A stretch of 47,845 bases of DNA from Desulfosporosinus sp. OT (GCF_000224515.1 NZ_AGAF01000243.1:1-47845), one strand, 5' to 3'; numbered from the stretch's first letter, positions 8,362 through 16,637 are shown. Program-made: numbers and translations. The notes: generated from the letters alone by a model not told the origin.

Positions 8362-8808
8362 CTAAAGCAAACTTCCCACAAGCTCACAGCGCACAACCTC
8401 TCGACGTTCCGGGAGATACATCAGCTTAACCTGGTCTTCCACCTTAATTTGCTCATAAACAATTTGGTCGACATAGAACTGTTCTTGTTCTGAACCACTA
8501 CGAACATCTAAGACATAGGACCTTGAGCCTGAATCATAAGCTTTTCCCTGAACCGAACCTTGGATAAAACCTGGTTGGGCCAACCAATCTGGCTGGGAAA
8601 AAAATAATAGTTCTGTGTAAATTGCTAAAACCCCAGCCCAGACTAAAACTTTCCCCGTCAGCAACAAAAAACCCCAAGCATCGCGCTCATAACGCCACAT
8701 CTTCAGGATTTTCCAACCTAATCGAGAGAGGACGCCCCCCCATATCAAAAAAAGCACGATCATATTCGGCCACGTCGTACTCCATAGATAACGATAGTAG
8801 TCTATCAT
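8362..8808 (-). CDS. Small membrane protein of unknown function
   Basis: The 148-residue protein has two hydrophobic segments (about 14-35 and 45-70), with YERDAWGF between them. A soluble C-terminal domain of about 75 residues is rich in short beta strands (GFIQGSVQGKAY, SYVLDVRSG, DQVKLMYLPE) and could be an OB- or SH3-like fold. I do not recognise the family. ATG at 8808 follows AAGAGGT by 6 nt. It lies 17 bp behind the 36-residue Cys protein and shares its promoter at 8979-9007. The conserved-looking coupling of the two is the only clue to function. Confidence 0.7.
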   Translation of the reverse strand: MIDYYRYLWSTTWPNMIVLFLIWGGVLSRLGWKILKMWRYERDAWGFLLLTGKVLVWAGVLAIYTELLFFSQPDWLAQPGFIQGSVQGKAYDSGSRSYVLDVRSGSEQEQFYVDQIVYEQIKVEDQVKLMYLPERREVVRCELVGSLL

Positions 8809-8825
8809 TTCTTACCTCTTGAGTC

Positions 8826-8936
8826 CTATTCCGCTTTAACGATCTGTTCTTTGCCAGCACCACAGCTCGGAGAAACTTTAGGACGACAACGGCCCTCAGA
8901 AGTTGCACGACATTGGGAATATTTCCAAATCGCCAT
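8826..8936 (-). CDS. 36-residue Cys-containing small protein
   Basis: This is a short gene, easily missed: ATG at 8936, TAG at 8826-8828. A near-perfect AAGGAGG lies 6 nt before the ATG and a good sigma-A promoter (8979-9007) before that. The product starts MAIWKYSQC and has Cys at 9, 17 and 25, evenly spaced by eight, in a basic, Ser/Gly-rich context (RCRPK, SPSCGAGK). It could bind a metal with three Cys or act as a small redox or regulatory peptide; no family is recognised. Signal-peptide hydrophobicity is absent, so it is cytoplasmic. It is followed at 17 bp by the membrane protein. Confidence 0.7.
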   Translation of the reverse strand: MAIWKYSQCRATSEGRCRPKVSPSCGAGKEQIVKAE

Positions 8937-8978
8937 GGTAATCCTCCTTAATTTAGTAACACTTCTTAAGTTAAGCAG

Positions 8979-9007
8979 ATTCTATATATTTTTTGTGCTA
9001 AAGTCAA
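8979..9007 (-). promoter_or_regulatory. Sigma-A promoter of the small Cys protein unit
   Basis: The minus strand shows TTGACT, a 17-bp spacer, then TAGAAT (5/6 matches in each box). The start would lie about 36 nt before the ATG at 8936. An imperfect 11-bp inverted repeat (9019-9042, ACTGAAGAATT / AATTCCTCAGT) lies just upstream of the -35 and could be an operator. Confidence 0.75.
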
Positions 9008-9111
9008 TATTTCTTGTAACTGAAGAATTTTAATTCCTCAGTATCCCTAGCCGGTATCAAGAATACTAGCTACTTAGCCTATGTTATGAAATTTGGATGC
9101 CTGAACAACAA

Positions 9112-9137
9112 AGAGCCTTCTGGACTTAGAAGGCTCT
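9112..9137 (-). terminator. Terminator of the flagellar/chemotaxis supercluster
   Basis: A 10-bp perfect GC-rich stem (AGAGCCTTCT / AGAAGGCTCT) with a 6-nt loop is followed on the minus strand by TTGTTGTT. It lies 6 bp past the lytic transglycosylase stop, so it ends the long minus-strand operon. Confidence 0.85.
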
Positions 9138-9143
9138 TCATAA

Positions 9144-9773
9144 TTAAACTTTCCAATCCTTTTGATTCAACCCCGCCATGATTTTCTGCACATAGGCCTG
9201 TGTTTCCTTATAGGGTGGGACTCCCTGGTATTTATCCACCGCCCCTGGTCCAGCATTATAAGCCGCTAAGCTCAACGGAACATTTCCCTGGAAACGATCG
9301 AGTAAATCTTTTAAGAAATGCGTTCCTCCATCTAAGTTTTGTGTCGCGTCGTAGGCGTTTTGCACTCCATAGGAAGCCGCTGTCCCTGGCATCAACTGCA
9401 TCAAGCCCATTGCTCCGACTGATGACGTTGCCTTTGAATTGAACCCTGATTCTGCTTTGACAACCTGATGAATAAGGTTTGGATCAACTCCATATTTTTG
9501 GGCCATCGAATTAATAACATTTCCTAGAGAACCAACACTTTCACCCTTCATCTGATCGACAGAGGCTCCGGTATAGCTATCGACCGGCGCTACAGCATGG
9601 GAAGCATTCGTCCCACCTCCAATAGCCGCTTGAAGTAACGCAGCAAAAAGCAGCGAGCTTGAACTACCCATTCCATCAGCTATAGACGACCCAGTCTGTT
9701 CCGTTTGAGCCGTCTGCCAAGCAGCATTCATCTGTTGAGATTGCAACAAAAGAAACATTTGGGCGGCATTCAT
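9144..9773 (-). CDS. SLT-type lytic transglycosylase, flagellum-linked
   Basis: The 209-residue protein has a low-complexity Gln/Ala/Ser-rich N-terminal half and a C-terminal SLT domain (about 85-205). The domain shows [12 protein letters not shown] with the catalytic Glu, [24 protein letters not shown] and [12 protein letters not shown]. Such enzymes cleave peptidoglycan to let the rod pass. No clear signal peptide is visible, so export may use the flagellar route, as with FlgJ-type enzymes (inference). ATG at 9773 is preceded by AAAGGAGG at 11 nt. It is the last gene of the supercluster, right before the terminator. Confidence 0.88.
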   Translation of the reverse strand: MNAAQMFLLLQSQQMNAAWQTAQTEQTGSSIADGMGSSSSLLFAALLQAAIGGGTNASHAVAPVDSYTGASVDQMKGESVGSLGNVINSMAQKYGVDPNLIHQVVKAESGFNSKATSSVGAMGLMQLMPGTAASYGVQNAYDATQNLDGGTHFLKDLLDRFQGNVPLSLAAYNAGPGAVDKYQGVPPYKETQAYVQKIMAGLNQKDWKV

Positions 9774-9829
9774 ATTCCAGTATACCTCCTTTCACTGTCT
9801 TTAAATAGGTCTCCAAAAAGCAATTGCTT

Positions 9830-10297
9830 CTACCTTGCAGTGATTTGACTTAGTCTCTGGATTTCGTTACTTTCCAAGATCTGTTCTGGAATAAGTTGGA
9901 TGATCATCCTTTCCGAAAGATTTGCAATTCCAGCGATAAAGGATGCTGTAACCAATGGCGGGGGGGGATCAATGTTCTCCAAAATCCTAACCTCGCGAAC
10001 TTGGTCCACCTCAAAACCCACGTTATTTCCATGAACTTCAGTGATTAACGCAAAGGCATTTTCTTTAGGAGTTTTACCATCTGTTATAGTAGTGGTTTGC
10101 GTCCTCTCAATCCCGAACCGCACATGCAAATCAATCAGAGGAATGGCGATGCCGCGGATATTAATCAGGCCGCGCACGTATGGAGGAGCTTTGGGAATTG
10201 CACGCACCTCTCCTAAACGGGTAATTTCACGAACTACCTCGATAGGCATAGCATACTCTTCTAGACCTAAGGTAAAAACAACGACTTGAACAGCCAT
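9830..10297 (-). CDS. cheW: CheW-like chemotaxis coupling protein (second copy)
   Basis: The 155-residue single CheW domain has YAMPIEVVREI, PPYVRGLINIRG and IPLIDLHVRF, all hallmarks of CheW. It would link CheA to chemoreceptors. The chosen start is the ATG at 10297 (MAVQVVVFTL) with a GAAGGATG site. An upstream in-frame ATG at 10336 lacks a site and would overlap flgF. A Thr/Lys insert (about 80-90, TQTTTITDGK) sets it apart from the CheW at 38000-38446. It sits among rod/hook genes, away from cheA. Confidence 0.88.
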   Translation of the reverse strand: MAVQVVVFTLGLEEYAMPIEVVREITRLGEVRAIPKAPPYVRGLINIRGIAIPLIDLHVRFGIERTQTTTITDGKTPKENAFALITEVHGNNVGFEVDQVREVRILENIDPPPPLVTASFIAGIANLSERMIIQLIPEQILESNEIQRLSQITAR

Positions 10298-10316
10298 CCT
10301 GACACATCCTTCACAA

Positions 10317-11060
10317 CTAGATCTTCCCGACCTCATTAACTGCCTTTCCTAACATCTCATCTTGAGTCTGAATCACTTTTTGATTTGCTTCATAGGCTTT
10401 CATGACAGACATTATTTGAACCATTTGTCCTGAAAGGTCGACATTAGATGCTTCAACCGCTCCCTGTTTAATTTTTGCCTCGACCGAAACTTGAACCGGT
10501 TGAGTCGCACTATATAATGACTGCCCCTCACGTTGCAACGCATCTTCCGGAATCTCTACCACTCGCAAGCGATCAAGGCTTAGTCCATGATCAATAATTG
10601 TGCCATCTGAGCTTACCTCAAAATCAGAACTAAGAGGCCCTATTGGGCCATTTACTCCTAGGACAGCAAACCCGTCGGGCGATTGAAGCATACCATCGGC
10701 ATTTCTCTGGAAATGCCCATCACGCGTAAAGCGTTCTCCCGCCGGCGTTTGGACTACAAAATATCCTGGTGTACTTAAGGCCAAGTCCGTATTAATATCC
10801 GTCGTGTCTAAAGATCCTTGAACATTTGACAGAGTGAGACGATCAACTCCTACCCCCGTCCCCATGCCACCAACTGCTACAACTTCAGAAGCTTGGTTTC
10901 CTCCCATACGTTGAATCAGCATCGAAGGGAAAGAAATATTACTAGACAGCTCTTCTTTATAACCGGGTGTCTTCACATTGGTAACATTATCCCCAATAAC
11001 TTCGCTTTGTGTTTGCGCGGCCAACATTCCTGTGGTTGAAGTGTATAATCCTCGTATCAT
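10317..11060 (-). CDS. flgF: Flagellar basal-body rod/hook protein, FlgF (FlhO)-like
   Basis: The 247-residue protein starts MIRGLYTSTTGMLAAQ and carries the N-terminal rod motif (VIGDNVTNVKTPGYKEE), the FlgF/G middle (LALSTPGYFVVQTPAGERF, RDGHFQRN) and the C-terminal ASNVDLSGQMVQIMSVMKAYEAN. It forms part of the distal or proximal rod outside the membrane. Exported without a cleaved signal. ATG at 11060 follows GGCGGGG. Which of FlgF or FlgG it is rests on N-terminal similarity; the FlgG-like paralogue is two genes upstream. Confidence 0.82.
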   Translation of the reverse strand: MIRGLYTSTTGMLAAQTQSEVIGDNVTNVKTPGYKEELSSNISFPSMLIQRMGGNQASEVVAVGGMGTGVGVDRLTLSNVQGSLDTTDINTDLALSTPGYFVVQTPAGERFTRDGHFQRNADGMLQSPDGFAVLGVNGPIGPLSSDFEVSSDGTIIDHGLSLDRLRVVEIPEDALQREGQSLYSATQPVQVSVEAKIKQGAVEASNVDLSGQMVQIMSVMKAYEANQKVIQTQDEMLGKAVNEVGKI

Positions 11061-11123
11061 GTTATACCCCGCCTTTGTTAATTACTTCGAGTTCTAATTG
11101 TCGAAGAATTTCTGAGATTGCCC

Positions 11124-11522
11124 TTACTTTAAAACCATCCTCAGCAATCCTAGTTGAGAAGAGATAGTACGAGTAAGGGAATTGTAGTACAGCCCATTTT
11201 CAGCTACATAGGACATCTCTTGGTCGATATCCACGTTATTTCCATCATTACGCAATGCAGTTGAATAATCCGTCTCAATCCCCGAAGCATCACCTTCGCC
11301 AATACCGCGGATGTGCTTTGGAGCCGTCAGCTTCATGGGCAAGGCTGTACTCTTTTCTCCTAAGGCAGCACCAAGAACCACTTGGAAATCAACATCCGAA
11401 CGTTTAAACTGTGGGGTATCTATATTGGCTACGTTATTAGATAGCACCTTCTGCCTCATACTCGAAGCATCCAGTCCTTTCTGCAAAACGTTTAATACTG
11501 GCCCGTCTAACCAACCGAACAT
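11124..11522 (-). CDS. flgB: Flagellar proximal rod protein FlgB
   Basis: The 132-residue protein is typical of FlgB: LQKGLDASSMRQKVLSNNVA, NIDTPQFKRSDVDF, then a C-terminal helix (VDIDQEMSYVAENGLYYNSL, ISSQLGLLR). It builds the proximal rod next to FliE and FlgC. ATG at 11522 follows GGAGGTAAGGAGA and lies 5 bp beyond flgG. Oddly it sits in the hook/distal rod block, 25 kb from flgC, instead of directly ahead of flgC-fliE as in most genomes. Confidence 0.93.
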   Translation of the reverse strand: MFGWLDGPVLNVLQKGLDASSMRQKVLSNNVANIDTPQFKRSDVDFQVVLGAALGEKSTALPMKLTAPKHIRGIGEGDASGIETDYSTALRNDGNNVDIDQEMSYVAENGLYYNSLTRTISSQLGLLRMVLK

Positions 11523-11527
11523 TCTCC

Positions 11528-12319
11528 TTACCTCCTCAAGGCATTAGCAATGCCCCACATCTGATCACCGTCCTGAACCAACCTGGCATTCACTTGATAA
11601 GCTCGCTGGACTTGAATAAGATCCGTCATTGAGGTAGCCAAGTCGACATTTGATTGCTCTAAAGACTGACCGCGAATCGTTCCAAGTACCAGATTACCGG
11701 CTGTGGTGCTGCCTGGTTGTCCAACCTGTGGTTCGCCTGAATTAACAGTCGGCACAAAGAGATTGTTCTCTTTTCTTAGTAACCCCTCAGGATTCTGAAA
11801 TCCTACTAAAACAATCTGCCCGAATGTCATATTTTCTCCATCGCTAACTCCGGTTATATCACCATTCGCAGCAACTGCCACTTCCGTAGCCCCTGAAGGA
11901 ATCAAACCATTCGTTTGTACAATATTTCCCTGCATATCAGAAAGTTGCCCCGACCCATCTACTTGCATAGCTCCAACACGGGTATAGCCCATCGTTCCGT
12001 CAGGCGTCCTGACCTGAAAGAACCCCGCTCCATCTATCCCTAGATCTAAAGAACGATCCGTTTGGGTAAGTGTGCCTTGTTGAAAATTCGTTCCAATGGC
12101 ATTACACACTATCCCAGACCCTATGTCTAGAGTCGTTACGTCAGTATTTCCTCCGGTTTTTGTGTTCCTGGCAAGTATCTCTGTCGATAAAGCCTCAGCA
12201 AAATCGACCTGATTCGCTTTAAATCCCAGTGTATTCACATTAGCTATGTTATTTCCTATGGTATCTATCGCAACCTGCTGCGCACGGATCCCTGACGCAG
12301 CTGTTCCTATTAAGCGCAT
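11528..12319 (-). CDS. flgG: Flagellar distal rod protein FlgG
   Basis: The protein is about 263 residues from the ATG at 12319 (MRLIGTAASGIRAQQ). Motifs are IGNNIANVNTLGFKANQVDF, the middle DLGIDGAGFFQVRTPDGT, and the C-terminal LEQSNVDLATSMTDLIQVQR followed by AYQVNARLV. It forms the distal rod. The upstream TTG at 12343 is less likely; a run of eight G lies about 5 nt before the ATG and may serve as the ribosome site. That homopolymer is a possible phase-variable spot. Confidence 0.87.
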   Translation of the reverse strand: MRLIGTAASGIRAQQVAIDTIGNNIANVNTLGFKANQVDFAEALSTEILARNTKTGGNTDVTTLDIGSGIVCNAIGTNFQQGTLTQTDRSLDLGIDGAGFFQVRTPDGTMGYTRVGAMQVDGSGQLSDMQGNIVQTNGLIPSGATEVAVAANGDITGVSDGENMTFGQIVLVGFQNPEGLLRKENNLFVPTVNSGEPQVGQPGSTTAGNLVLGTIRGQSLEQSNVDLATSMTDLIQVQRAYQVNARLVQDGDQMWGIANALRR

Positions 12320-12360
12320 GAGGCCCCCCCCGTCTTCTCGCAATGAAGTTAAAGCAGGTA

Positions 12361-13173
12361 TTATGAGCGTTTAAGGTTAATTAGTTCTTCTAAAAGACTA
12401 TCTGAAACGGTAATCACCCGTGAATTCGCTTGAAAGCCACGCTGGGCAATGATCATATCCGTAAATTCCGAAGATAGGTCAACATTGGACATTTCTAAAT
12501 TACCTGAAGATAACGTAGTTCCTGCGGGATAGCCCGCATCATCAGCACTATAGAAAACAGGGTCCCCGGAATTGTTAGATGGTGTATAATAGCTTCCGCC
12601 AATACTTGTTAAGCCAGTATCATTTGCAAACGTTGCCAGCCGAATATATTTATCTGTAGTACTGTTTCCGTCCGAATCAATCTCTGTAATCGCTCCCGCA
12701 GAATCAATGGTAAAGCTTGTTGTATCATCCTCCATTTTAATTGGATCACCATTACCATCCAATACCTTTGATCCTGCTGCATCAACTAAATATTTATCGC
12801 TATCCGTATGGAAGGCACCCGCTCGAGAATAAACTGTTTGCGATCCTTGCTGCAAAACAAAAAAGCCCGGCCCATTGATCATCAAATCCGAATCTTCTCC
12901 CGTAGACGATGCACTTCCCTGGGTCATCATTTGATCAATAGAGCTGAGGGCGGATCCCAACCCAATCTGAATTGGATTCGTCCCTCCTATTCCAGTGGCA
13001 TCCGCCGACGATGCGGATGCACCCCGAAGAGTTTGGCTCAGTGTAGTAGCAAACGTCGTCCTGCTCTTTTTAAAACCCGTTGTGTTGACATTAGCAATGT
13101 TATTGCCAATAACATCCATCTTAATTTGATGATTCTTTAATCCCGAAACTGCTGAATATAACGAACGCATCAT
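12361..13173 (-). CDS. flgE: Flagellar hook protein FlgE
   Basis: About 270 residues from the ATG at 13173 (MMRSLYSAVSGL), which follows GAGGAGG at 10 nt. Motifs are IGNNIANVNTTGFKKSRTTF, DLMINGPGFFVLQQG, and the C-terminal SNVDLSSEFTDMIIAQRGFQ then ANSRVITVSD. It polymerises into the hook. It is short for FlgE (most exceed 390), so the D2 domain is small; a FlgG-type protein cannot be excluded, but the position after flgD supports hook. Upstream in-frame codons to 13209 are unlikely. Confidence 0.82.
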   Translation of the reverse strand: MMRSLYSAVSGLKNHQIKMDVIGNNIANVNTTGFKKSRTTFATTLSQTLRGASASSADATGIGGTNPIQIGLGSALSSIDQMMTQGSASSTGEDSDLMINGPGFFVLQQGSQTVYSRAGAFHTDSDKYLVDAAGSKVLDGNGDPIKMEDDTTSFTIDSAGAITEIDSDGNSTTDKYIRLATFANDTGLTSIGGSYYTPSNNSGDPVFYSADDAGYPAGTTLSSGNLEMSNVDLSSEFTDMIIAQRGFQANSRVITVSDSLLEELINLKRS

Positions 13174-13307
13174 AATCGATATTCCTCCTCTTTGTATTCT
13201 AGTGACCACAAAAACCAGACATTTATGTTATCCGACGACTAACCGCCACTGGATAAAGTTCAGTCTATACTTCTCCTAATGTAAAAAACTCCCTTAGAAA
13301 AGTTTCA

Positions 13308-13859
13308 TTATACAGCCCCCGCTGCAGTATCTACAGTATCTGTAGTTTCTGTAGTATCTGCAGTATCTGCAGTATCTGTAGTATCATCATTAGTACTAGG
13401 CTGTTGATCCTGAACCGATGTAATCAGTCCCAACTCCAAATCCACAAGAGTTCCATCTGCCTTACGAACTTGCAACTTAGGATCGCCGTCGAGCCAATTC
13501 ACAGCTTCAACCGTTCCTTCAATAGTAGTCTCTCCATCCGTATCTACTCCGCCCACCCATTTGCTGATCAGAGCTGCCCCTTGTGAGAGTGACGATAGTT
13601 GGGACTGATAGGTCATAGTTGCGTTCAAGGCGTCCATGGATGTAGAGATATTGGTCATCTGCTCCAAAGCGCTAAACTGAGCCAATTGGGCAATAGACTC
13701 TTTACTATCCGTTGGATTCAAGGGATCTTGATTCTGCATCTGAGCCACTAATAACTGGAGAAAATCGTCTTTCCCTAACGAATCACCCGCGGTTGTGCTC
13801 GTATTCGTTGTACTGCCCGTGTTAGTTGTAGAACTTGTCCCACTAATTGTGTTACTCAT
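13308..13859 (-). CDS. flgD: Flagellar hook-capping protein FlgD
   Basis: The 183-residue protein has the FlgD N-terminal core (GKDDFLQLLVAQMQNQDPLN, SIAQLAQFSALEQM) and a central domain (LISKWVGGVDTDG, then VEAVNWLDGDPKLQVR). It scaffolds hook growth. The N-terminal 30 residues are Ser/Thr/Gly low complexity and the C-terminal 25 residues are Asp-Thr-Ala repeats encoded by a 9-bp tandem array at 13324-13386. ATG at 13859 uses an AGGAGG that overlaps the fliK stop. Confidence 0.9.
   Translation of the reverse strand: MSNTISGTSSTTNTGSTTNTSTTAGDSLGKDDFLQLLVAQMQNQDPLNPTDSKESIAQLAQFSALEQMTNISTSMDALNATMTYQSQLSSLSQGAALISKWVGGVDTDGETTIEGTVEAVNWLDGDPKLQVRKADGTLVDLELGLITSVQDQQPSTNDDTTDTADTADTTETTDTVDTAAGAV
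13324..13386 (-). repeat. 9-bp tandem repeat in the 3' end of flgD
   Basis: Seven consecutive 9-bp units (plus strand GCAGTATCT, GTAGTATCT and variants) encode a (D/E)-T-(A/T/V) tail in frame. Unit loss or gain would stay in frame, so length variation between strains is expected. Confidence 0.85.
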
Positions 13860-13870
13860 GTTATTGCCTC

Positions 13871-15598
13871 CTAAGCCGTGACATTAATCAGGTTGATCTC
13901 TTTCTGTTCAAGTGAGAGGTTGGTGGCTGGCATTAGGTCTTCATCCTCATTAAGATCAGAGCCTTGCTTGAATGTCCTTTGTGAAGCATCCCCTTGAGGA
14001 TTCTTTTGTTGATCCCCACCTTGTCCCATTTGCAGCGAACCACAGTTCACACCCTGACCAGTAAGGGTGTGACGCAAATCTGAAAGTTGATTCTGAAGAA
14101 TCTGGCCAGTTGCTGCGTCAGAAGTGTGTACCTGTAAATGGACCCGCCCATTCTCCCAGTGTATATTGATTTGGATTTTACCTAAATCTTCCGGATGCAG
14201 CTGAATGTCCAGTTGTTTCAAATCCTGTGATCTGCTCTTAACTTGCTCACGAAGTACGGTGGAGATCTGTTCCCATACCGGACTAACGACTGTTTTCCCA
14301 TCCGAAACGTTTACTGCAATGATTTTGCTAGCAACCTCAGCGCCTGAGCTTAAATTCTGAATTTTCGAGTCCTTCACCTCAGCGAGTTCGCTGGAGTATG
14401 TTTTCTTTTCCTCTTGTAAATTCGCTCCAGCAAATTTCTGCTGAGGGTCTCTAAGAAACACATTGTTTTTCGCTTGCGTTTTGACAGCGTCAAAGTCAGT
14501 TTCCTTCAATTGTTTTATGAAGGGTTCCGAACTCCCTTTAGCCGCAGTTACGGTAAGGCTACCCTCATGGTCAATTATTTCATTCATCCCTTGATACCCT
14601 TTTACATCTTTAGTTCCTTGACTTAGGCTAGGGTTTAGGGCTGCTAGCAGGGTCACTATCTTCGACTTTAACGCTGGATCGCTGGTTCCAATTCCTGTGG
14701 TTAAATCGTTAAGCAACGATTTAATTTCTTTGCTTTCTAAACTTAGGGGACTCCCCTTGAAAGATGAGGCTGTGCTTCCCCCAGACGTCTCGAAGAGTGT
14801 TTTTAAGAGGTCCAATGCCTTAGCTGTCTCTTCACTCACCGTTGCTTGACCTCTAATAATTTGGCCGTCCGTAAGATTACCACTCGAAAGCGGATCGTCT
14901 TTAGCGACGTCGCCCGTAGCGGTCATCCAACCCTGAGCAACCCTCATCGTTTCCTGATAAAGAATCGAGTTCTCTGAATCGCCCCTACTTAAAAGAGTCC
15001 CTGTTGAAGTGGCCTCCGAGATTTCTCCAGAGAGTGCTACTAAAAGATCTGCAATAACCTGTCTATATTTATCCAACTCCGTGATTCCGGGGTTATCCCC
15101 CTGAGGTTTAAGCGTCGTCATCCCTGATTGCGCAGAAATCTCATCTGATACCGAAGAAAGATTCAACTTTGCTGATCCAAGATTGATGGCCGAAACAACA
15201 GACGCATCGGCCAAAGTTGAATTAGCAGATGATAAATTCTCATTCCTCCGGCTCACAACGTCTCCGGAATTGGCCTCCTTGCCTGCCGGAAGGTCACTCT
15301 GCAGCATGGGCTCCGAAACAAATGAAAGCGCAAAATTACCGTACCCTAGCATACTTTGATTCTGTACGCTTTGCACAGGATTATCAGCGCTCTGTTTTTC
15401 TTCAGATTCTTGGCCTGCTGTAGAGGAGTTCTGCCCTTTCGAATCTGCGTGCAAATTCATAGAGCTACCAAGCATCGCAGCAAACGCTGCAGCAGCGTTT
15501 TCAGAGCTGTCTGCCACGTCTTTTCCCTTAAGAGTTAGTGTTTTTTCCAATTTATTTCCACCCTTGAGGGTATCCGAAAGGACATTAATACCTGCCAC
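13871..15598 (-). CDS. fliK: Flagellar hook-length control protein FliK
   Basis: The 575-residue protein has a long low-complexity Ser/Gly/Asp-rich N-terminal ruler region and a C-terminal Flg_hook domain (about 455-535) with LKQLDIQLHPEDLGKIQINI and GRVHLQVHTSDAA, followed by a Gln/Asp-rich tail. It measures the hook and switches export specificity via FlhB. The start is GTG at 15598 with GGGAGGTG at 6 nt. In-frame ATGs upstream (15664, 15655) lie within or before the sigma-28 promoter at 15630-15657, so they are not used from that promoter. Confidence 0.88.
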   Translation of the reverse strand: MAGINVLSDTLKGGNKLEKTLTLKGKDVADSSENAAAAFAAMLGSSMNLHADSKGQNSSTAGQESEEKQSADNPVQSVQNQSMLGYGNFALSFVSEPMLQSDLPAGKEANSGDVVSRRNENLSSANSTLADASVVSAINLGSAKLNLSSVSDEISAQSGMTTLKPQGDNPGITELDKYRQVIADLLVALSGEISEATSTGTLLSRGDSENSILYQETMRVAQGWMTATGDVAKDDPLSSGNLTDGQIIRGQATVSEETAKALDLLKTLFETSGGSTASSFKGSPLSLESKEIKSLLNDLTTGIGTSDPALKSKIVTLLAALNPSLSQGTKDVKGYQGMNEIIDHEGSLTVTAAKGSSEPFIKQLKETDFDAVKTQAKNNVFLRDPQQKFAGANLQEEKKTYSSELAEVKDSKIQNLSSGAEVASKIIAVNVSDGKTVVSPVWEQISTVLREQVKSRSQDLKQLDIQLHPEDLGKIQINIHWENGRVHLQVHTSDAATGQILQNQLSDLRHTLTGQGVNCGSLQMGQGGDQQKNPQGDASQRTFKQGSDLNEDEDLMPATNLSLEQKEINLINVTA

Positions 15599-15629
15599 TT
15601 CTTTCACCTCCCACTTACATCTATCATCT

Positions 15630-15657
15630 ATATCGGCAAAATCCCAATGAAACATTA
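15630..15657 (-). promoter_or_regulatory. Sigma-28 promoter upstream of fliK
   Basis: The minus strand shows TAAT (consensus TAAA), a 16-bp spacer, then GCCGATAT, a perfect sigma-28 -10. The start would fall about 25 nt before the fliK GTG. It follows the fliA stop directly, so FliA could boost the hook genes from inside the operon. Confidence 0.7.
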
Positions 15658-15670
15658 GGACCATTATTTT

Positions 15671-16423
15671 CTACAGTAAATTCCTTTTGTGTCGACTAAG
15701 CTTTCCACGCAAGCGCAGGATCGCTTGGGAATGCAGTTGTGAAATCCTAGATTCAGAGAGTTTCAAAACTGCTGCAATCTCTTTTAACGTAAGTTCTTCT
15801 TGGTAATAAAGTGCAACCACTAACTTTTCTTTATCAGGCAATTTTTCCACAGCCTCAGCAAGGATCTTTTTAAGTTCTTCCTTCTCTATCGCTTGAAAGG
15901 CCTCATGAGCTTCAAAGTCCATGAGTAAATTAAGTGGCGTACCACTACTGTCTCCTTCATGATCCGTGGTAGTTTCATCAAACGAGGTTAGAGTTAAGAG
16001 CTGGGCCTGAACTAAAACCCCTGCAATTTCTTTGACATCTACCTTAAGTAAATCTGCCACTTCTTCCACTGTGGCGACCCGTCCTAGTCGGTATTCCAAT
16101 TCAGCAAACCCATCTTGAACCCGTTTCACCTTCTGTCTTGCCGAATGTGGAACCCAATCCATAATTCGGAGTCCATCAATCATAGCTCCACGAATGCGGA
16201 TCGAAGCATACGTTTCGAATTTAACCCCCCGGGCGGCTTCGAATCGTTCCAAGGCATCCAGCAACCCAAAGACCCCATAGCCGATGAGATCATCTTCGTC
16301 AATATGAGGCGGAAGAGACATTGCTAAACGACCCGCAATGCGCTTGACCATAGGCAAGTATCTTTCGATCTGTTCTTGTTTCAAAGGTCCTCGCGAAGCA
16401 GATTCATAAGCTTTTGGTACCAA
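15671..16423 (-). CDS. fliA: Flagellar sigma factor sigma-28
   Basis: Region 2 (YLPMVKRIAGRL, HIDEDDLIGYGVFGLLDALE, KFETYASIRIRGAMIDGLR, then DWVPHSARQ), region 3 and region 4 (EELTLKEIAAVLKLSESRIS, then QLHSQAILRLR) are complete. It directs filament, hook and chemotaxis promoters of the TAAA-N15/16-GCCGATA type, three of which are seen here. The likely start is TTG at 16423, 8 nt after GGGGGGTG. An in-frame ATG at 16441 precedes that site and lacks its own; it lies next to heptad repeats. About 250 residues. Confidence 0.93.
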   Translation of the reverse strand: MVPKAYESASRGPLKQEQIERYLPMVKRIAGRLAMSLPPHIDEDDLIGYGVFGLLDALERFEAARGVKFETYASIRIRGAMIDGLRIMDWVPHSARQKVKRVQDGFAELEYRLGRVATVEEVADLLKVDVKEIAGVLVQAQLLTLTSFDETTTDHEGDSSGTPLNLLMDFEAHEAFQAIEKEELKKILAEAVEKLPDKEKLVVALYYQEELTLKEIAAVLKLSESRISQLHSQAILRLRGKLSRHKRNLL

Positions 16424-16441
16424 GTCTTGCTCACCCCCCAT

Positions 16442-16631
16442 TTCGTAGTTCGCATATTCGTGGTTCGTAGTTCGAAAGTTGCTACATCAAAATGTCACAA
16501 ATCGTAAATTTAGCTCCTTAACAAGTACAACGATACTTTACTTTATAGATGAAGATTGAAGGTCCACTAAAGTAAGTTTTCTTAGATTCTACACCGAAAT
16601 CTCAAAGTAAAAGTAAATGTTCGAATATCGC
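16442..16631. repeat. Heptad-repeat element between the membrane protein gene and fliA
   Basis: The left end (16442-16475) is a run of TTCG-led units: TTCGTAG, TTCGCAT, TTCGTGG, TTCGTAG, TTCGAAA. The right end carries TGTTCGAATATCG (16619-16631). The AT-rich middle shows no gene. Related runs are at 18776, 25497, 29854 and 38461. Confidence 0.6.
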
Positions 16632-16637
16632 CCCGAG

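Noticed and set aside
8687-8908. 73-codon minus-strand ORF overlapping the small Cys gene and the membrane protein
   Set aside because: It is a shadow frame; the 36-residue frame has the ribosome site and promoter, and the ORF has no site of its own.
10298-10336. Longer CheW start at 10336
   Set aside because: It overlaps flgF, lacks a ribosome site, and adds residues unlike CheW; ATG 10297 has GAAGGATG.
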